The notes: generated from the letters alone by a model not told the origin. A stretch of DNA of 64,000 nt from Burkholderiales bacterium LSUCC0115 (GCA_009646425.1 WJBW01000002.1:124001-188000); one strand, 5' to 3'. Numbered from the stretch's first letter, positions 38,229-47,662 are shown. Program-made: numbers and translations.

Positions 38229-40006
38229 GCATCGCCCCTCAAGAATTGAAAGTCACAGCCCTGCGGGGCCTGTAAGACCTGCTGGCCATGAAGCCAGCCA
38301 TAGCCGCGCGGCTTAGACACCGTCGGCAGCTTGGTGTGAACTGCCTCGGCCCGTCGTTGTTCGAGCACCTCCTCAGAGACCAGCAAGGCCAGACGACCAG
38401 CCGGGACATCCAATTGAATCTGGTCGCCATCTCTGACCAAGGACAACGGACCACCGGCAGCAGCCTCTGGACTGATGTGCAAGACAATGGTTCCTGCGGC
38501 CGTGCCACTCATTCGGCCATCGGAGATCCGGACCATGTCGCGCACTCCCTGGGCTGCCAGCTTTTTGGGGATGGGAATCAAACCCGCCTCTGGCATACCA
38601 GCGCCCAACGGACCAATGCCCCGCAGCACCAGCACGTCGTCAGCCTTCACATCCAAGTCAGAGGCATCCAAACGCTTGGCCATGTCCTCAAGACCATCGA
38701 AGACCACGGCTCGCCCCTGGTGGACCAGCAGTGACTTGCTCGCAGCCACCGGTTTGATCACAGCACCATCTGGCGCGAGGTTACCCGACAGAAACTGCAG
38801 ACCACCAGCGGGATAAATGGGGTTGTCAGCACTGCGAATCACGGACTGCTCATGGGTCTCGATTCGACCCTGCGCACGCAATTCGGTGAGCCGTTCGGCC
38901 AGGGTCTGACCAGTGACCGTGGCAATCTGCGTATCCAAACGCTCCCCCAGAGCCAGCATGAGCCGGGGCATGCCACCCGCCTCGTGAAAATCGGGCATGT
39001 AACCCTGACCACCGGGTTTCAGATCCACCAAGACTGGCGTGTCGTCTGCCAGCCGATTGAAATGATCTGGGTTCAGTGCAAGACCCAGGCGACCCATCAT
39101 GGCAGCCAGGTGTACCAGACCATTGGTCGAGCCACCCACAGCCAGCAATGTTCTCAAGGCGTTGTCGAATTGCGCCATCCCAACGGAGGGCATGCTGATT
39201 TGTCCGCTGGCCAAAGCGGCGGCGGCTTCTCCAGAGGCCTGTGCCACTCGCACACGATCCGCAGACACGGCCGGGGCACTCGCTGCACCGGAGACCGTCA
39301 AGCCCATGGCTTCCAGAACGCAGGCCATGGTGCTGGCGGTGCCCATCACTGAACAGGTACCGACCGAAGGAACCAGGCGATTGTTGGCCTCGTTGATCTG
39401 CTCCTGGTTCAGGCGACCAGCCCGAAAATCGGCCCAGAGTCGGCGACAATCGGTGCAGGCTCCAACACGCTCGCCAGCCCATTGAGAGCTGAGCATAGGA
39501 CCGGTTGGCAAGACCACAAAAGGCCGACCAGCAGACAAGGCGCCCATCACCTGTGCAGGCAGGGTCTTGTCACAGCCACCGATCAACAAGACGGCGTCCA
39601 TGGGCTGCGCCCGAATCATCTCCTCGGTGTCCATGCTCATCAGGTTGCGCAGATAGAGACTGGTCGGCGCGGCGAAGGACTCGTGCAAGGAAATGGTGGG
39701 AAAGACCATGGGCAGCGCCCCGGCCTGGGAGATGCCTCGTTTGGCAGCCTCAATCAGCGCAGGAACATTCCCATGGCAGGGGTTGAAGTCACTGCCGGTG
39801 TTGACGATGCCAACAATGGGTCGCTTGAGGTCCTCATCGGTGTAGCCAGCGCCCTTGATAAAAGCCCTTCGAAGAAACAAGGCGAAGTCCTTGTCGCCAT
39901 AGTCCACGGTGTTCGAGGCGAGTCCTCGACGCCCTGTGGTACTGGTGCCGGGGTCTGATTGATTGGTGGTGACGGTGCGCTTTGAGTCCTGCTTAGGGCT
40001 AGCCAT
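38225..40006 (-). CDS. IlvD/Edd-family dehydratase, probably for a sugar acid
   Basis: Fe-S dehydratase of the dihydroxy-acid / phosphogluconate dehydratase family, 593 residues. Cluster cysteines are in DFNPCHGNVP, LIGGCDKTLP and SVGTCSVMGTASTM, with a further GACTDCRR. GGSTNGLVHLAAM and RISDGRMSGTAAG are family signatures. It could be IlvD itself. However, its partners (a DHDPS-type aldolase divergent from it, then a 3-hydroxyacyl-CoA-dehydrogenase-like enzyme and a TRAP system) suggest aldonic-acid dehydration giving a 2-keto-3-deoxy acid. No branched-chain amino-acid gene is near. Confidence 0.85.
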   Translation of the reverse strand: MASPKQDSKRTVTTNQSDPGTSTTGRRGLASNTVDYGDKDFALFLRRAFIKGAGYTDEDLKRPIVGIVNTGSDFNPCHGNVPALIEAAKRGISQAGALPMVFPTISLHESFAAPTSLYLRNLMSMDTEEMIRAQPMDAVLLIGGCDKTLPAQVMGALSAGRPFVVLPTGPMLSSQWAGERVGACTDCRRLWADFRAGRLNQEQINEANNRLVPSVGTCSVMGTASTMACVLEAMGLTVSGAASAPAVSADRVRVAQASGEAAAALASGQISMPSVGMAQFDNALRTLLAVGGSTNGLVHLAAMMGRLGLALNPDHFNRLADDTPVLVDLKPGGQGYMPDFHEAGGMPRLMLALGERLDTQIATVTGQTLAERLTELRAQGRIETHEQSVIRSADNPIYPAGGLQFLSGNLAPDGAVIKPVAASKSLLVHQGRAVVFDGLEDMAKRLDASDLDVKADDVLVLRGIGPLGAGMPEAGLIPIPKKLAAQGVRDMVRISDGRMSGTAAGTIVLHISPEAAAGGPLSLVRDGDQIQLDVPAGRLALLVSEEVLEQRRAEAVHTKLPTVSKPRGYGWLHGQQVLQAPQGCDFQFLRGDA

Positions 40007-40083
40007 AGGTGATGTTCTCTGCCAAGTTGCTTAAGGTGGCCATGATTTCAGATTCCAACCTCATCAGCGAGCGGACTTACCCC

Positions 40084-41016
40084 ATGTCGACCACACCCCA
40101 CCCCTCCAGCCTGCCAGCAGTCCTATCACCCGTCATCACCCCCTTCACAGCCGATGGTTCGCCAGACGTGGCACGTCTCGGACGTCAATGCCGCTGGCTG
40201 TTGGACAACGGCGTGGGCCTGGCCGTCTTTGGTACGAACTCGGAGGCCAATAGCCTGTCGGCTCGTCAAAAGCGCTCTGCCCTAGAGGCCTTGGTCAAGG
40301 CCGGCTTGCCGGCCGGTCAGATGATGCCGGGCACCGGCGCGTGTAGCGTTGACGATGCACTCGAGATGACTCGCGCGGCCGTCGAGCTTGGCGCCGGTGG
40401 CGTTTTAATGCTGCCGCCTTTTTATTACAAGGACGTTACAGACGATGGACTCTTTGCCTACTACAGCGAGGTCATTCAGAAGATCGGTGACAGCCGCCTT
40501 CAGGTCTACATCTACAACATCCCCCAAGTTACCAAGATTCCACTGTCAGTCGATCTGCTAGAGAGACTGGTCAAGACTTACCCCAAAACCGTGGTTGGTA
40601 TGAAAGACAGCTCGGGGGACTGGGCCTACACCGAATCCTGTATCAACCGCCTCAAGTCGACAGGCTTTCGAGCCTATGCGGGTAGCGAGACTTTCTTGCT
40701 CAAGACCTTGAGGGCGGGCGGTGTGGGCTGCATTTCAGCCACTGCCAATGTCAATCCGGCTGCGATCTCGTCCCTGGCCGCGGGCTGGCAGAGCACCGGT
40801 GCGGATCAGCATCAGGCTGCTCTCGACACGGTCCGAGGCATCTTCCAGAAATTCCCCATGATTGCAGCCATGAAACATGCCGTCTCGATCACGCTGGGCG
40901 ATGCCGCCTGGCAGTCCGTTCGCCCACCGCTGGTGCAGCTGTCCGCCCTTCAACAGGCGGAGTTAATGCAGGCTCTAGATGCGATCGGCTTTGAGATGAA
41001 GGGACTGGCCGGCTGA
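40084..41016 (+). CDS. Dihydrodipicolinate synthase-family aldolase
   Basis: Class I aldolase/lyase of the DHDPS/N-acetylneuraminate-lyase family, 310 residues from the ATG at 40084. The Schiff-base lysine is in VVGMKDSSGDW. The carboxylate-binding loop reads FGTNSEAN instead of the GTTGES of DapA, and YIYNIPQ holds the conserved Tyr. These changes and the context argue for a keto-acid lyase rather than lysine biosynthesis. Start choice: a GTG at 40009 would extend the protein with residues unlike the family and use up the divergent promoter region. Confidence 0.87.
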   Translation: MSTTPHPSSLPAVLSPVITPFTADGSPDVARLGRQCRWLLDNGVGLAVFGTNSEANSLSARQKRSALEALVKAGLPAGQMMPGTGACSVDDALEMTRAAVELGAGGVLMLPPFYYKDVTDDGLFAYYSEVIQKIGDSRLQVYIYNIPQVTKIPLSVDLLERLVKTYPKTVVGMKDSSGDWAYTESCINRLKSTGFRAYAGSETFLLKTLRAGGVGCISATANVNPAAISSLAAGWQSTGADQHQAALDTVRGIFQKFPMIAAMKHAVSITLGDAAWQSVRPPLVQLSALQQAELMQALDAIGFEMKGLAG

Positions 41017-41076
41017 GGACAGTCACCCACTCACCCAGCCGGCCAGCTGTGCCGTCTGCGGGGCTGACTGGTCGGC

Positions 41077-42060
41077 CTAAGCGCTCCGCTGGTCTTGCTC
41101 AACAGATCCGCCGGAGGCCGCTTGCGCAATCTCTTTTTCGAGCAGACCGGCCGCCGCCAACAGCAGGCCCTGATAGCGGGCCCGCTCAGACTCCATACTG
41201 GCCTCGTTCCAGTCAAAAAAGCCCCTGCCCATCTTCATGCCCAGGGCGCCTTCCTCCACCCGCTCACGCAAGACCCGAGCAGGTTCAGCATCGTTGCAGA
41301 GGTCCGGGTAGATCGATCGAGCCGCAGCGCAGTGAACATCTAAGCCAGCATGGTCACGCTGTAGGCAAGGGCCCGCCGCCAGATACCGAAAGCCAAAGCC
41401 AAACCGCACCGCCGCATCGATGTCTGCGGGAGAGGCAATGCCCTCGTCAATCAGGTGAAAGGCCTCTCGCGAGATGGCATGCTGAAGCCGGTTGACCAGA
41501 AAGCCAGGAATGTCACGCTTGACCATGATGGGTACCCGACCAGCCGAACGCATGTCATCGGCCACCCGTTGGGCAATCGCAGGGTCGGTCTGCACAGAAC
41601 TCACCACCTCCACACCCGGCACCAGGTGAGCGGGCATGAAAAAGTGTGTGCCGAGCAGCCGAGCTGGGTTGGGCAGACCGCGACCGATCTCGCTAATGGG
41701 AATGGCAGAAGAGTTGCTGCAAAGTGGGATGTGATCGGGTACCAAACGCACCAGCTCTGCAAAGACCTGCTGCTTGAGGTCCAGGGATTCGGGCACCGCC
41801 TCGATCACAAGACCATGCCCAATTTTGTCGAAGGCGACGTCTGACATCTTCTCCACAAACGGTGCACTCTTGTCGTGCACGCCCAGCGTGGCCAGGCTTT
41901 GGTTGAGTTGCTTTTTACGCAAGGGGTGGCTGAGCACCATCGGCTCAACAATGGTGACCTGCCATCCACCGGCCAAGAAGGCGGCAGAGATGTCGACGCC
42001 CATGGTTCCACCACCAATCACCACGAGATGTCTAGGTTCAAGTTTGTCTGGGGCTCTCAT
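41077..42060 (-). CDS. 3-hydroxyacyl-CoA dehydrogenase-family protein
   Basis: NAD-dependent dehydrogenase of the HAD/lambda-crystallin family, 327 residues from the ATG at 42060. The Rossmann motif is VVIGGGTMGVDISA, followed by VIEAVPE and SNSSAIPIS. The catalytic-His segment reads GTHFFMPAHLVPGVEVV, in place of the usual HFFNP. KRDIPGFLVNRLQHAISREA starts the C-terminal domain. The change and neighbours leave open oxidation of a hydroxy acid instead of a CoA ester. It converges with the aldolase gene; an imperfect 9-bp hairpin (41038-41076) without a T-tract separates them. Confidence 0.85.
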   Translation of the reverse strand: MRAPDKLEPRHLVVIGGGTMGVDISAAFLAGGWQVTIVEPMVLSHPLRKKQLNQSLATLGVHDKSAPFVEKMSDVAFDKIGHGLVIEAVPESLDLKQQVFAELVRLVPDHIPLCSNSSAIPISEIGRGLPNPARLLGTHFFMPAHLVPGVEVVSSVQTDPAIAQRVADDMRSAGRVPIMVKRDIPGFLVNRLQHAISREAFHLIDEGIASPADIDAAVRFGFGFRYLAAGPCLQRDHAGLDVHCAAARSIYPDLCNDAEPARVLRERVEEGALGMKMGRGFFDWNEASMESERARYQGLLLAAAGLLEKEIAQAASGGSVEQDQRSA

Positions 42061-42100
42061 GATTCGACTATTCAAGAATTTGGTCTGAGAACTGTAGCTT

Positions 42101-42114
42101 TGTGCAGTTGCACA
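42101..42114. promoter_or_regulatory. Palindrome upstream of the TAXI-TRAP operon
   Basis: TGTGCA-GT-TGCACA, a perfect 6+6 bp inverted repeat in the 146-base divergent gap between the dehydrogenase and the TRAP receptor gene. Position and symmetry suit a GntR- or LacI-type operator, but no regulator gene is adjacent. Confidence 0.4.
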
Positions 42115-42206
42115 CCCAATGCCGGGTATCCCTCTCCGTGGAATTACTGATGTTGCTGAAGGCCATCTAATGAAACCCTTCGTCTGTTCAACCAAAAGGA
42201 GTCGAC

Positions 42207-43154
42207 ATGAATTTCCGCAAAGCATTTGTAGGTCTGGCCGCCGTTAGCGCCCTGACGCTGGGTGGTGTGGCACAGGCCCAAAACATTTCGATTGGCACCG
42301 GCGGTACTGGTGGCGTGTACTACCCCCTGGGTGGCGGCTTTGCTGCAGCTTTGTCCAAGCACGTGCCTGGTATGCAGGCCACGGCTGAGGTCACCGGCGG
42401 CTCCGTATCCAACCTGCAGCTCATCGGCACCGGCAAGCCCTACATCGGTCTGTCCATGGTCGACGCGGCAAAAGACGCCATGAACGCCGAGGGCAAGTTC
42501 AAGGAAAAGATCAACCTGCGCACGCTGCTGGTGCTCTACCCCAACCGTATGCACGTGGTCACCACCACCGCCACTGGCATCAAGTCCCTCAAGGACCTCA
42601 AGGGCAAGCGCATGTCGGTCGGCTCGATTGGCTCTGCGACCGAAGTCATGACCAGCCGTCTGCTTGAGTCCGCAGGCGTTGAAGTCAAGCGTGAGCGTCT
42701 GAGTGTGGCCGAGTCGGTCAACGCCCTCAAGGACGGCAAGATTGATGCGTTCTCGTGGGTAGGTGGCCTGCCAACCGCTGGTGTGACGGATCTGGCCAGC
42801 ACCCCCGGCATCACGATTCAAATGATTGACCACACCGAGGCAATCCCCGGAATGGTCAAAAAGTACGGCAACCTGTACTACGCCGACGTCATCCCCAAGG
42901 ACACCTACAAAGGCATGGCGGCTGACAACAAGATCGCCTCGATTGCCAACATTCTGGTGGCTTCGGCTGACATGTCTGACGAGACCGCCTACAAGATCGT
43001 GAAGACTATCTTGGAAAAGCGTGACGAACTCAAGCTGGTTCACAAGGCCGCAGGCGAGATCGTAGCGTCCAACCAGAAGAACGCCGCGACGCCCGTTCCC
43101 TTCCACCCCGGTGCCCTGAAGTACTTCAAGGAAAAAGGCATCAAGGTTGACTAA
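42207..43154 (+). CDS. TRAP transporter solute receptor, TAXI family
   Basis: Periplasmic receptor of a TAXI-type TRAP system, 315 residues. The signal peptide MNFRKAFVGLAAVSALTLGGVAQA is followed by ISIGTGGTGGVYYPLGGGFA, the TAXI signature. The ATG at 42207 has AAAAGGAG upstream. The fused permease follows 104 bases later with a stem-loop between them. TAXI substrates include glutamate and 2-oxoglutarate, and dicarboxylates more generally; the substrate here is unknown. The downstream glutarate-type genes make a C5 dicarboxylate a reasonable guess. Confidence 0.93.
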   Translation: MNFRKAFVGLAAVSALTLGGVAQAQNISIGTGGTGGVYYPLGGGFAAALSKHVPGMQATAEVTGGSVSNLQLIGTGKPYIGLSMVDAAKDAMNAEGKFKEKINLRTLLVLYPNRMHVVTTTATGIKSLKDLKGKRMSVGSIGSATEVMTSRLLESAGVEVKRERLSVAESVNALKDGKIDAFSWVGGLPTAGVTDLASTPGITIQMIDHTEAIPGMVKKYGNLYYADVIPKDTYKGMAADNKIASIANILVASADMSDETAYKIVKTILEKRDELKLVHKAAGEIVASNQKNAATPVPFHPGALKYFKEKGIKVD

Positions 43155-43204
43155 ATCACCAGTCAACTGCTCCATCGGCGGTCTGGTTCATTAGGCCGCC
43201 TTAC

Positions 43205-43234
43205 ACAGAAGACCCGCGCCTGCGGGTCTTCTGT
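43205..43234 (+). terminator. Stem-loop between TRAP receptor and permease genes
   Basis: A 13-bp perfect stem (ACAGAAGACCCGC at 43205-43217, GCGGGTCTTCTGT at 43222-43234) with a four-base loop followed by TTTAG. The T-tract is short, so termination is probably partial. This would give more receptor than permease transcript or protect the 3' end of the receptor mRNA. A weaker hairpin precedes it at 43177-43200. Confidence 0.7.
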
Positions 43235-43258
43235 TTAGATTGAATAGAAAACATCAAA

Positions 43259-45319
43259 ATGACGACTCCCAACGCCAACTCCGCCCAGACGCCACACCTT
43301 GACGACAACATCGATGCGGAGCTTCAGAAGAAGCTCGATGAACTGATCGAAGAGGAAGAAGGCGCTCAGAGCAAGTTCAAGGGGTGGATTGGCGTTCTGA
43401 TCACCCTGGCCCTGGTGGCCATGTCCTTTGTTCACCTCTATGCCGCCTACGGCATCATCCCGGCGTCAACCCTGCGCCCGCTGCACGTGGCCATGGTGAT
43501 CGCCCTGGTCTTTCTCATTTTCCCTGCCACAACCCGATTCCGAAATCGGATCATGTGGTGGGATGTGCTGGTAGCCGCCTTCTCCCTGTTTGCCATTTAT
43601 TACCTTTGGTCCGGTGGCGAGGACCTGCTTGAGCGCAACACCGCCCCGACGACCATGGACCTGCTGGTTGGTGTCGGTGTCGTCCTAACCATCTTGGAGG
43701 CACTCCGCAGAACCAACGGCTGGATCCTGCTCTCGATTACCGTTCTCTTCCTCTGCTACGCCCTGTTCGGCAACTACCTGCCTGAGCCCTGGACCCATCG
43801 AGGCTACTCCTTAGGTCGACTGGTTGGTCACATGTACATGACCCTGGAGGGCATCTACGGCTCTGCCATCGATGTCTCGTCCTCCCTGATTATTCTTTTC
43901 ACCATCTTTGGCGCCTTTTTGCAGTTCACCGGTGCCGGCAAGTTCTTCATTGATTGGTCTTTCTCGGTCCTGGGTGGACGACCATCAAATGTCGGCCGAA
44001 CCATCGTTTTGTCGTCGTTTCTACTGGGTGGCCCCTCCGGCTCCGGCGTGGCCACCACGGTGACCGTTGGATCGGTTGCCGGCAAGATGCTGCAGGAGAT
44101 GGGCTACGAGAAAAACGCCGCAGGTGGCCTGCTGGCAGCCGGTGGCTTGGGTGCGATCATCTCCCCGCCCGTTCTGGGTGCGGCTGCCTTCTTAATCGCC
44201 GACTTCCTGGGCCGGTCTTACCTTGACGTCTTGGTCATGGCTACGATCCCCACCATCTTGTTTTATCTGGGGCTGTTCGTGATGGTCGAGATCGACAGTC
44301 GCAAATACGGCATGACCAGCTCAACCAGAATCCAGACGGAACCTGCCCTGAAACTGGCCATGAAGTACTGGTTTCACTTTTTCTCGTTGATTTCCATCGT
44401 GGTCTTCATGCTGATTGGCTTCTCGCCGATAGCCAGTGTTTTCTGGGCGACAGTCCTGTCAGCCGTGACCAGTATGTTGAGGCCGGAGACAGCTGTGATC
44501 CCGTGGGATCTCTTCAAAGGCAAAATGCCAGTCGTCAAAGGGCTCTACGAATCGAAGCTGGTTCACTCCTTGGCTGGCGGAACCCGAGAGGTGCTGGGTA
44601 TTGCGACGGTCTGTGCCGGCGCTGGCCTGATTGTTGGTGTCGTCACGCTCACTGGTCTTGGACTGAAGTTCTCGAGCATCGTGTTGGAATTGGCCGGTGG
44701 CAGTCTTTTCCTGACCACCCTCTACACAGCACTGATTGTCTGGATTGTCGGGTTGGCTGTGCCAGTCACCGCGTCTTACATCATCTGTGCGGTGATCGCG
44801 GCACCAGCCCTCATCAAGCTGGGCGTACCCGACTTCGCCGCCCATATGTTCATCTTCTATTACGCCGTGCTCTCTGAGGTCTCTCCGCCGACAGCACTGT
44901 CTCCGTTTGCTGCGGCAGCCATCTGTAAAGGCAACCCATACAAAACCACTCTACAGAGCTGGAAGTACGTGGCGCCTGCCATCTTGGTGCCCTTCATGTT
45001 TGTCCTGGACCCAAGTGGTCTGGGCCTGCTACTCATGGGATCCATGAAGGCCCTTGAGGCCGCCAACTGGATGGACATTGGGATCGTCTCGGCCACAGCA
45101 GCGCTGGGGATTGTCTGCCTGGCCGGCGGTCTGCAGGGTTGGTTTATGCGAAAGACCAACCTGATCGAGCGCTGGCTGATGATTCTGTCTGGCTTGGCGC
45201 TGACCTACCCAGGCACCGAGAGCGACTTGGCGGGGCTGGCAGGCTTCATTATTGCGGTGGGTCTGCAGTGGCTGCGTCGCAAGCAACCTCCTGACGCTAC
45301 TCTGTCGTCAGCTGGCTAA
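43259..45319 (+). CDS. TRAP transporter fused permease (DctQM-type, TAXI system)
   Basis: Sodium-coupled TRAP permease with small (4TM-like) and large (12TM) parts in one chain of 686 residues. A cytoplasmic N-terminus of about 45 residues (LQKKLDELIEEEE) precedes the first helices. The DctM-like part has GGPSGSGVATTVTVGSVAGKML-type glycine loops (from about residue 255) and SEVSPPTALSPFAAAAI near 540. It pairs with the receptor upstream. No Shine-Dalgarno is obvious at the ATG 43259. Its TAA interlocks with the stop of the LhgO-like gene on the other strand. Confidence 0.93.
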   Translation: MTTPNANSAQTPHLDDNIDAELQKKLDELIEEEEGAQSKFKGWIGVLITLALVAMSFVHLYAAYGIIPASTLRPLHVAMVIALVFLIFPATTRFRNRIMWWDVLVAAFSLFAIYYLWSGGEDLLERNTAPTTMDLLVGVGVVLTILEALRRTNGWILLSITVLFLCYALFGNYLPEPWTHRGYSLGRLVGHMYMTLEGIYGSAIDVSSSLIILFTIFGAFLQFTGAGKFFIDWSFSVLGGRPSNVGRTIVLSSFLLGGPSGSGVATTVTVGSVAGKMLQEMGYEKNAAGGLLAAGGLGAIISPPVLGAAAFLIADFLGRSYLDVLVMATIPTILFYLGLFVMVEIDSRKYGMTSSTRIQTEPALKLAMKYWFHFFSLISIVVFMLIGFSPIASVFWATVLSAVTSMLRPETAVIPWDLFKGKMPVVKGLYESKLVHSLAGGTREVLGIATVCAGAGLIVGVVTLTGLGLKFSSIVLELAGGSLFLTTLYTALIVWIVGLAVPVTASYIICAVIAAPALIKLGVPDFAAHMFIFYYAVLSEVSPPTALSPFAAAAICKGNPYKTTLQSWKYVAPAILVPFMFVLDPSGLGLLLMGSMKALEAANWMDIGIVSATAALGIVCLAGGLQGWFMRKTNLIERWLMILSGLALTYPGTESDLAGLAGFIIAVGLQWLRRKQPPDATLSSAG

Positions 45320-46485
45320 CCGAGTAGTTTTTGGCGAACTGCCTGGCCTATGGCCAGGCAGGCTGTCAGTCCAGGGGACTCCATCCCGAACAATTGGACC
45401 AATCCCGCCTGACCATGGTCTGCTGGCCCCAAGACCATAAAGTCCGCAGCAGGGGCATCCAAAGGTGCAATCTTGGGCCGTACACCGGAGTAGCCGGGCA
45501 CCAGACGGTCTCGAGATACGTCAGGCCACCAACGGGCGACGTCCCGGGCAAACCCATCAAGCCTGGCCGGGTCCACCTGATAATTCACGCTGGCATGACT
45601 ACTCCCCGGCTCACGATGGGGGTCGACTGAGCCCAGCCATTCGACATCTGGACCAAACTGAGCGCCTCCACCGGTATCAATTGTCAGGTGGGTACCCAAG
45701 CCCCCGGGAACTGGGACTGGATAAATCAACCGTTTGAAGGGCGATCGACCGCTGAGGCTGGCGTAGTTGCCCTTGGCAAAATAGGTCTGTGGGACCAGCG
45801 ACTGACAAGCGCCCTTAATGCGCATGGCCACCGCATCGGCGTCTAGACCAGCAGCATTGATGAGCGTGCCGGCCTGCAGGGCATGCTCCTCGGTGGCGGA
45901 GGCCCCTCCTGGCGCATCCCCGACACGAATCTTCATCTGCCAACTCTGGTCCGCCAGTTGCTCGGCCCACATCAGTCGAGACTGAACGGCCACCATGCCG
46001 CCAGCATCAGTCAGGTCACCCTCCAGGGCATACATCAGACTGTGAACGTCCACAATGCCCGTCGATGGGCTGAGCAAGGCATGCTCAACCGAGAGCGCTG
46101 GCTCTAGCTCACCAATCTGATTCGCGCTGAGCCACGTCAAGTCGTCTACGCCATTCGCGCTGGCCTTTTTTTGAATATTGGCCAAGGCTTGCTCATCCTC
46201 GGCCCGTCCCACGATCAATTTGCCGATGTTGGCGTGGACCACCTGACGCGAGGCAGCGTATTCATAAAGTAGATGCTTGCCGCGCACGCACCAAAGCGCC
46301 TTTTGCGAGCCAGCTGGGTAGTAAAGACCGGCATGGATGACCCCGCTGTTTCGGGAGCTGGTGCCAGTACCGTGACGGCTCTCAGACTCCAGGACCACCA
46401 CCTCTTGACCCGCCAAGGCCAGTTCCCGGGCGATGGCGAGCCCAATCACGCCGGCCCCAACCACGACGCAATCAACGCGATCCAC
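45316..46485 (-). CDS. LhgO-like FAD-dependent L-2-hydroxyacid (L-2-hydroxyglutarate) oxidase
   Basis: FAD oxidoreductase of the DAO superfamily, 389 residues. The FAD motif VVVGAGVIGLAIARELA begins near residue 7. RNSGVIHAGLYYPAGSQKA and the late PGYSGVRPKI match L-2-hydroxyglutarate dehydrogenase/oxidase. I chose the GTG at 46485 with GGGGGG five bases upstream, giving a 14-base overlap with the CoA-transferase gene. L-2-hydroxyglutarate oxidation yields 2-oxoglutarate. Other 2-hydroxyacids cannot be excluded. It is the last gene of a six-gene unit. Confidence 0.82.
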   Translation of the reverse strand: MDRVDCVVVGAGVIGLAIARELALAGQEVVVLESESRHGTGTSSRNSGVIHAGLYYPAGSQKALWCVRGKHLLYEYAASRQVVHANIGKLIVGRAEDEQALANIQKKASANGVDDLTWLSANQIGELEPALSVEHALLSPSTGIVDVHSLMYALEGDLTDAGGMVAVQSRLMWAEQLADQSWQMKIRVGDAPGGASATEEHALQAGTLINAAGLDADAVAMRIKGACQSLVPQTYFAKGNYASLSGRSPFKRLIYPVPVPGGLGTHLTIDTGGGAQFGPDVEWLGSVDPHREPGSSHASVNYQVDPARLDGFARDVARWWPDVSRDRLVPGYSGVRPKIAPLDAPAADFMVLGPADHGQAGLVQLFGMESPGLTACLAIGQAVRQKLLG

Positions 46486-47662
46486 AGTGCCCCCCGGATA
46501 AAGACTGGACCAGCGCCTCAAATCCAGCTTCTTTTCCTTCTATCACAGGACCTAGAGAAGGGGGCGGCAGCGGACTGGCCAGTCGCTGGCCTTCAAACAA
46601 GACTGGAGAGCCCAAAGTCTTGAGGCCGGACTGCTCGTGATGGATCACCTGCCCCCGGGCCATGACCTGAGGGTCCTGAAAAATCTCGTCCACGTTCTGA
46701 ACCGGTGTGGCAGGTACGCCGCTTCTTCTGAACAAATCGGTCCAGTACGACTTGGATTGTCCAGCAAACAAAGGCTCCAAGATATTGTTTAAGGTTTCGC
46801 GATGTTTCACACGCTGGGGGTTGGTCGCAAACCGATCATCATCGGCCAACGCCGGCTGACCGATGGCCTTGACCATCGAACGAAACTGTCCATCGTTGCC
46901 CACCGCCAAGACCATAAACCCGTCAGCGGTCGCATAGACCTGATAAGGCACGATGCTGGGATGCGCATTGCCCATGGCCTTGGGCACTGCACCAGCCACC
47001 AAATACCCACTGGCTTGGTTGGCCAGAATCGACAAGCCAGAGTCTAGCAGTGAACAGTCTAAGACAGCCCCCAGCCCAGTCCTCTGACGCCGCACCAAAG
47101 CAGCCGAGATCGCCTGAGCCGCATAAAGGCCGGTGACCAGATCAATAATGGCCACGCCCACCTTTTGGGGCTCACCGCCGGCCGGCCCCGTGATGCTCAT
47201 GAGGCCGGTGAATCCCTGAAGCGCATAGTCGTACCCAGCCTCGTGAGCCCTGGGCCCGGTCTGCCCATAGCCCGTCACCGAGCAGTAAATCAGCCCTGGA
47301 TTGCTAGCCTGTAGCGTCTGGGCATCCAGACCATATTTTTTGAGTTGCCCAACCTTGAAGTTCTCGACCACCACGTCGGCCTCCTGCGCCAGGCGCGCGA
47401 TCGCCGTCAGGTGGGTCGGATCACCAAAGTCAGCAGCGATGGAGTGCTTACCCCGGTTGGCGCAGGTGAAGTAGCTGGCTGTGTCATCGGTCCACCACGG
47501 CGGCCCCCACTGGCGGGTGTCGTCACCCGCACCGGCCCGCTCAATCTTGATAACGGTCGCACCCTGGTCCGCTAGAAGCTGCGTCGCCCAGGGGCCGGCC
47601 AGCACCCGGGAGAGGTCCAGCACCTTGATGCCCTCAAGGGGCAAGGTGGTGAGCGTGGTCAC
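46472..47662 (-). CDS. CaiB/BaiF family CoA-transferase, likely for glutarate
   Basis: Family III CoA-transferase, 396 residues, moving CoA between carboxylic acids by a glutamyl/aspartyl-CoA intermediate. The catalytic Asp is D174 (VGVAIIDLVTGLYA); VLDLSRVLAGPWATQLLADQGA is the N-terminal signature. GTG start at 47662, 20 bases after gcdH. Directly downstream of glutaryl-CoA dehydrogenase, it most likely makes glutaryl-CoA from glutarate with succinyl-CoA, as SUGCT/GcdG does. The function is inferred from context. Confidence 0.88.
   Translation of the reverse strand: MTTLTTLPLEGIKVLDLSRVLAGPWATQLLADQGATVIKIERAGAGDDTRQWGPPWWTDDTASYFTCANRGKHSIAADFGDPTHLTAIARLAQEADVVVENFKVGQLKKYGLDAQTLQASNPGLIYCSVTGYGQTGPRAHEAGYDYALQGFTGLMSITGPAGGEPQKVGVAIIDLVTGLYAAQAISAALVRRQRTGLGAVLDCSLLDSGLSILANQASGYLVAGAVPKAMGNAHPSIVPYQVYATADGFMVLAVGNDGQFRSMVKAIGQPALADDDRFATNPQRVKHRETLNNILEPLFAGQSKSYWTDLFRRSGVPATPVQNVDEIFQDPQVMARGQVIHHEQSGLKTLGSPVLFEGQRLASPLPPPSLGPVIEGKEAGFEALVQSLSGGHCGSR

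Noticed and set aside
41038-41076. Hairpin between the convergent aldolase and dehydrogenase genes as a terminator
   Set aside because: The stem has a wobble and a 21-base loop, with no T-tract on either strand.
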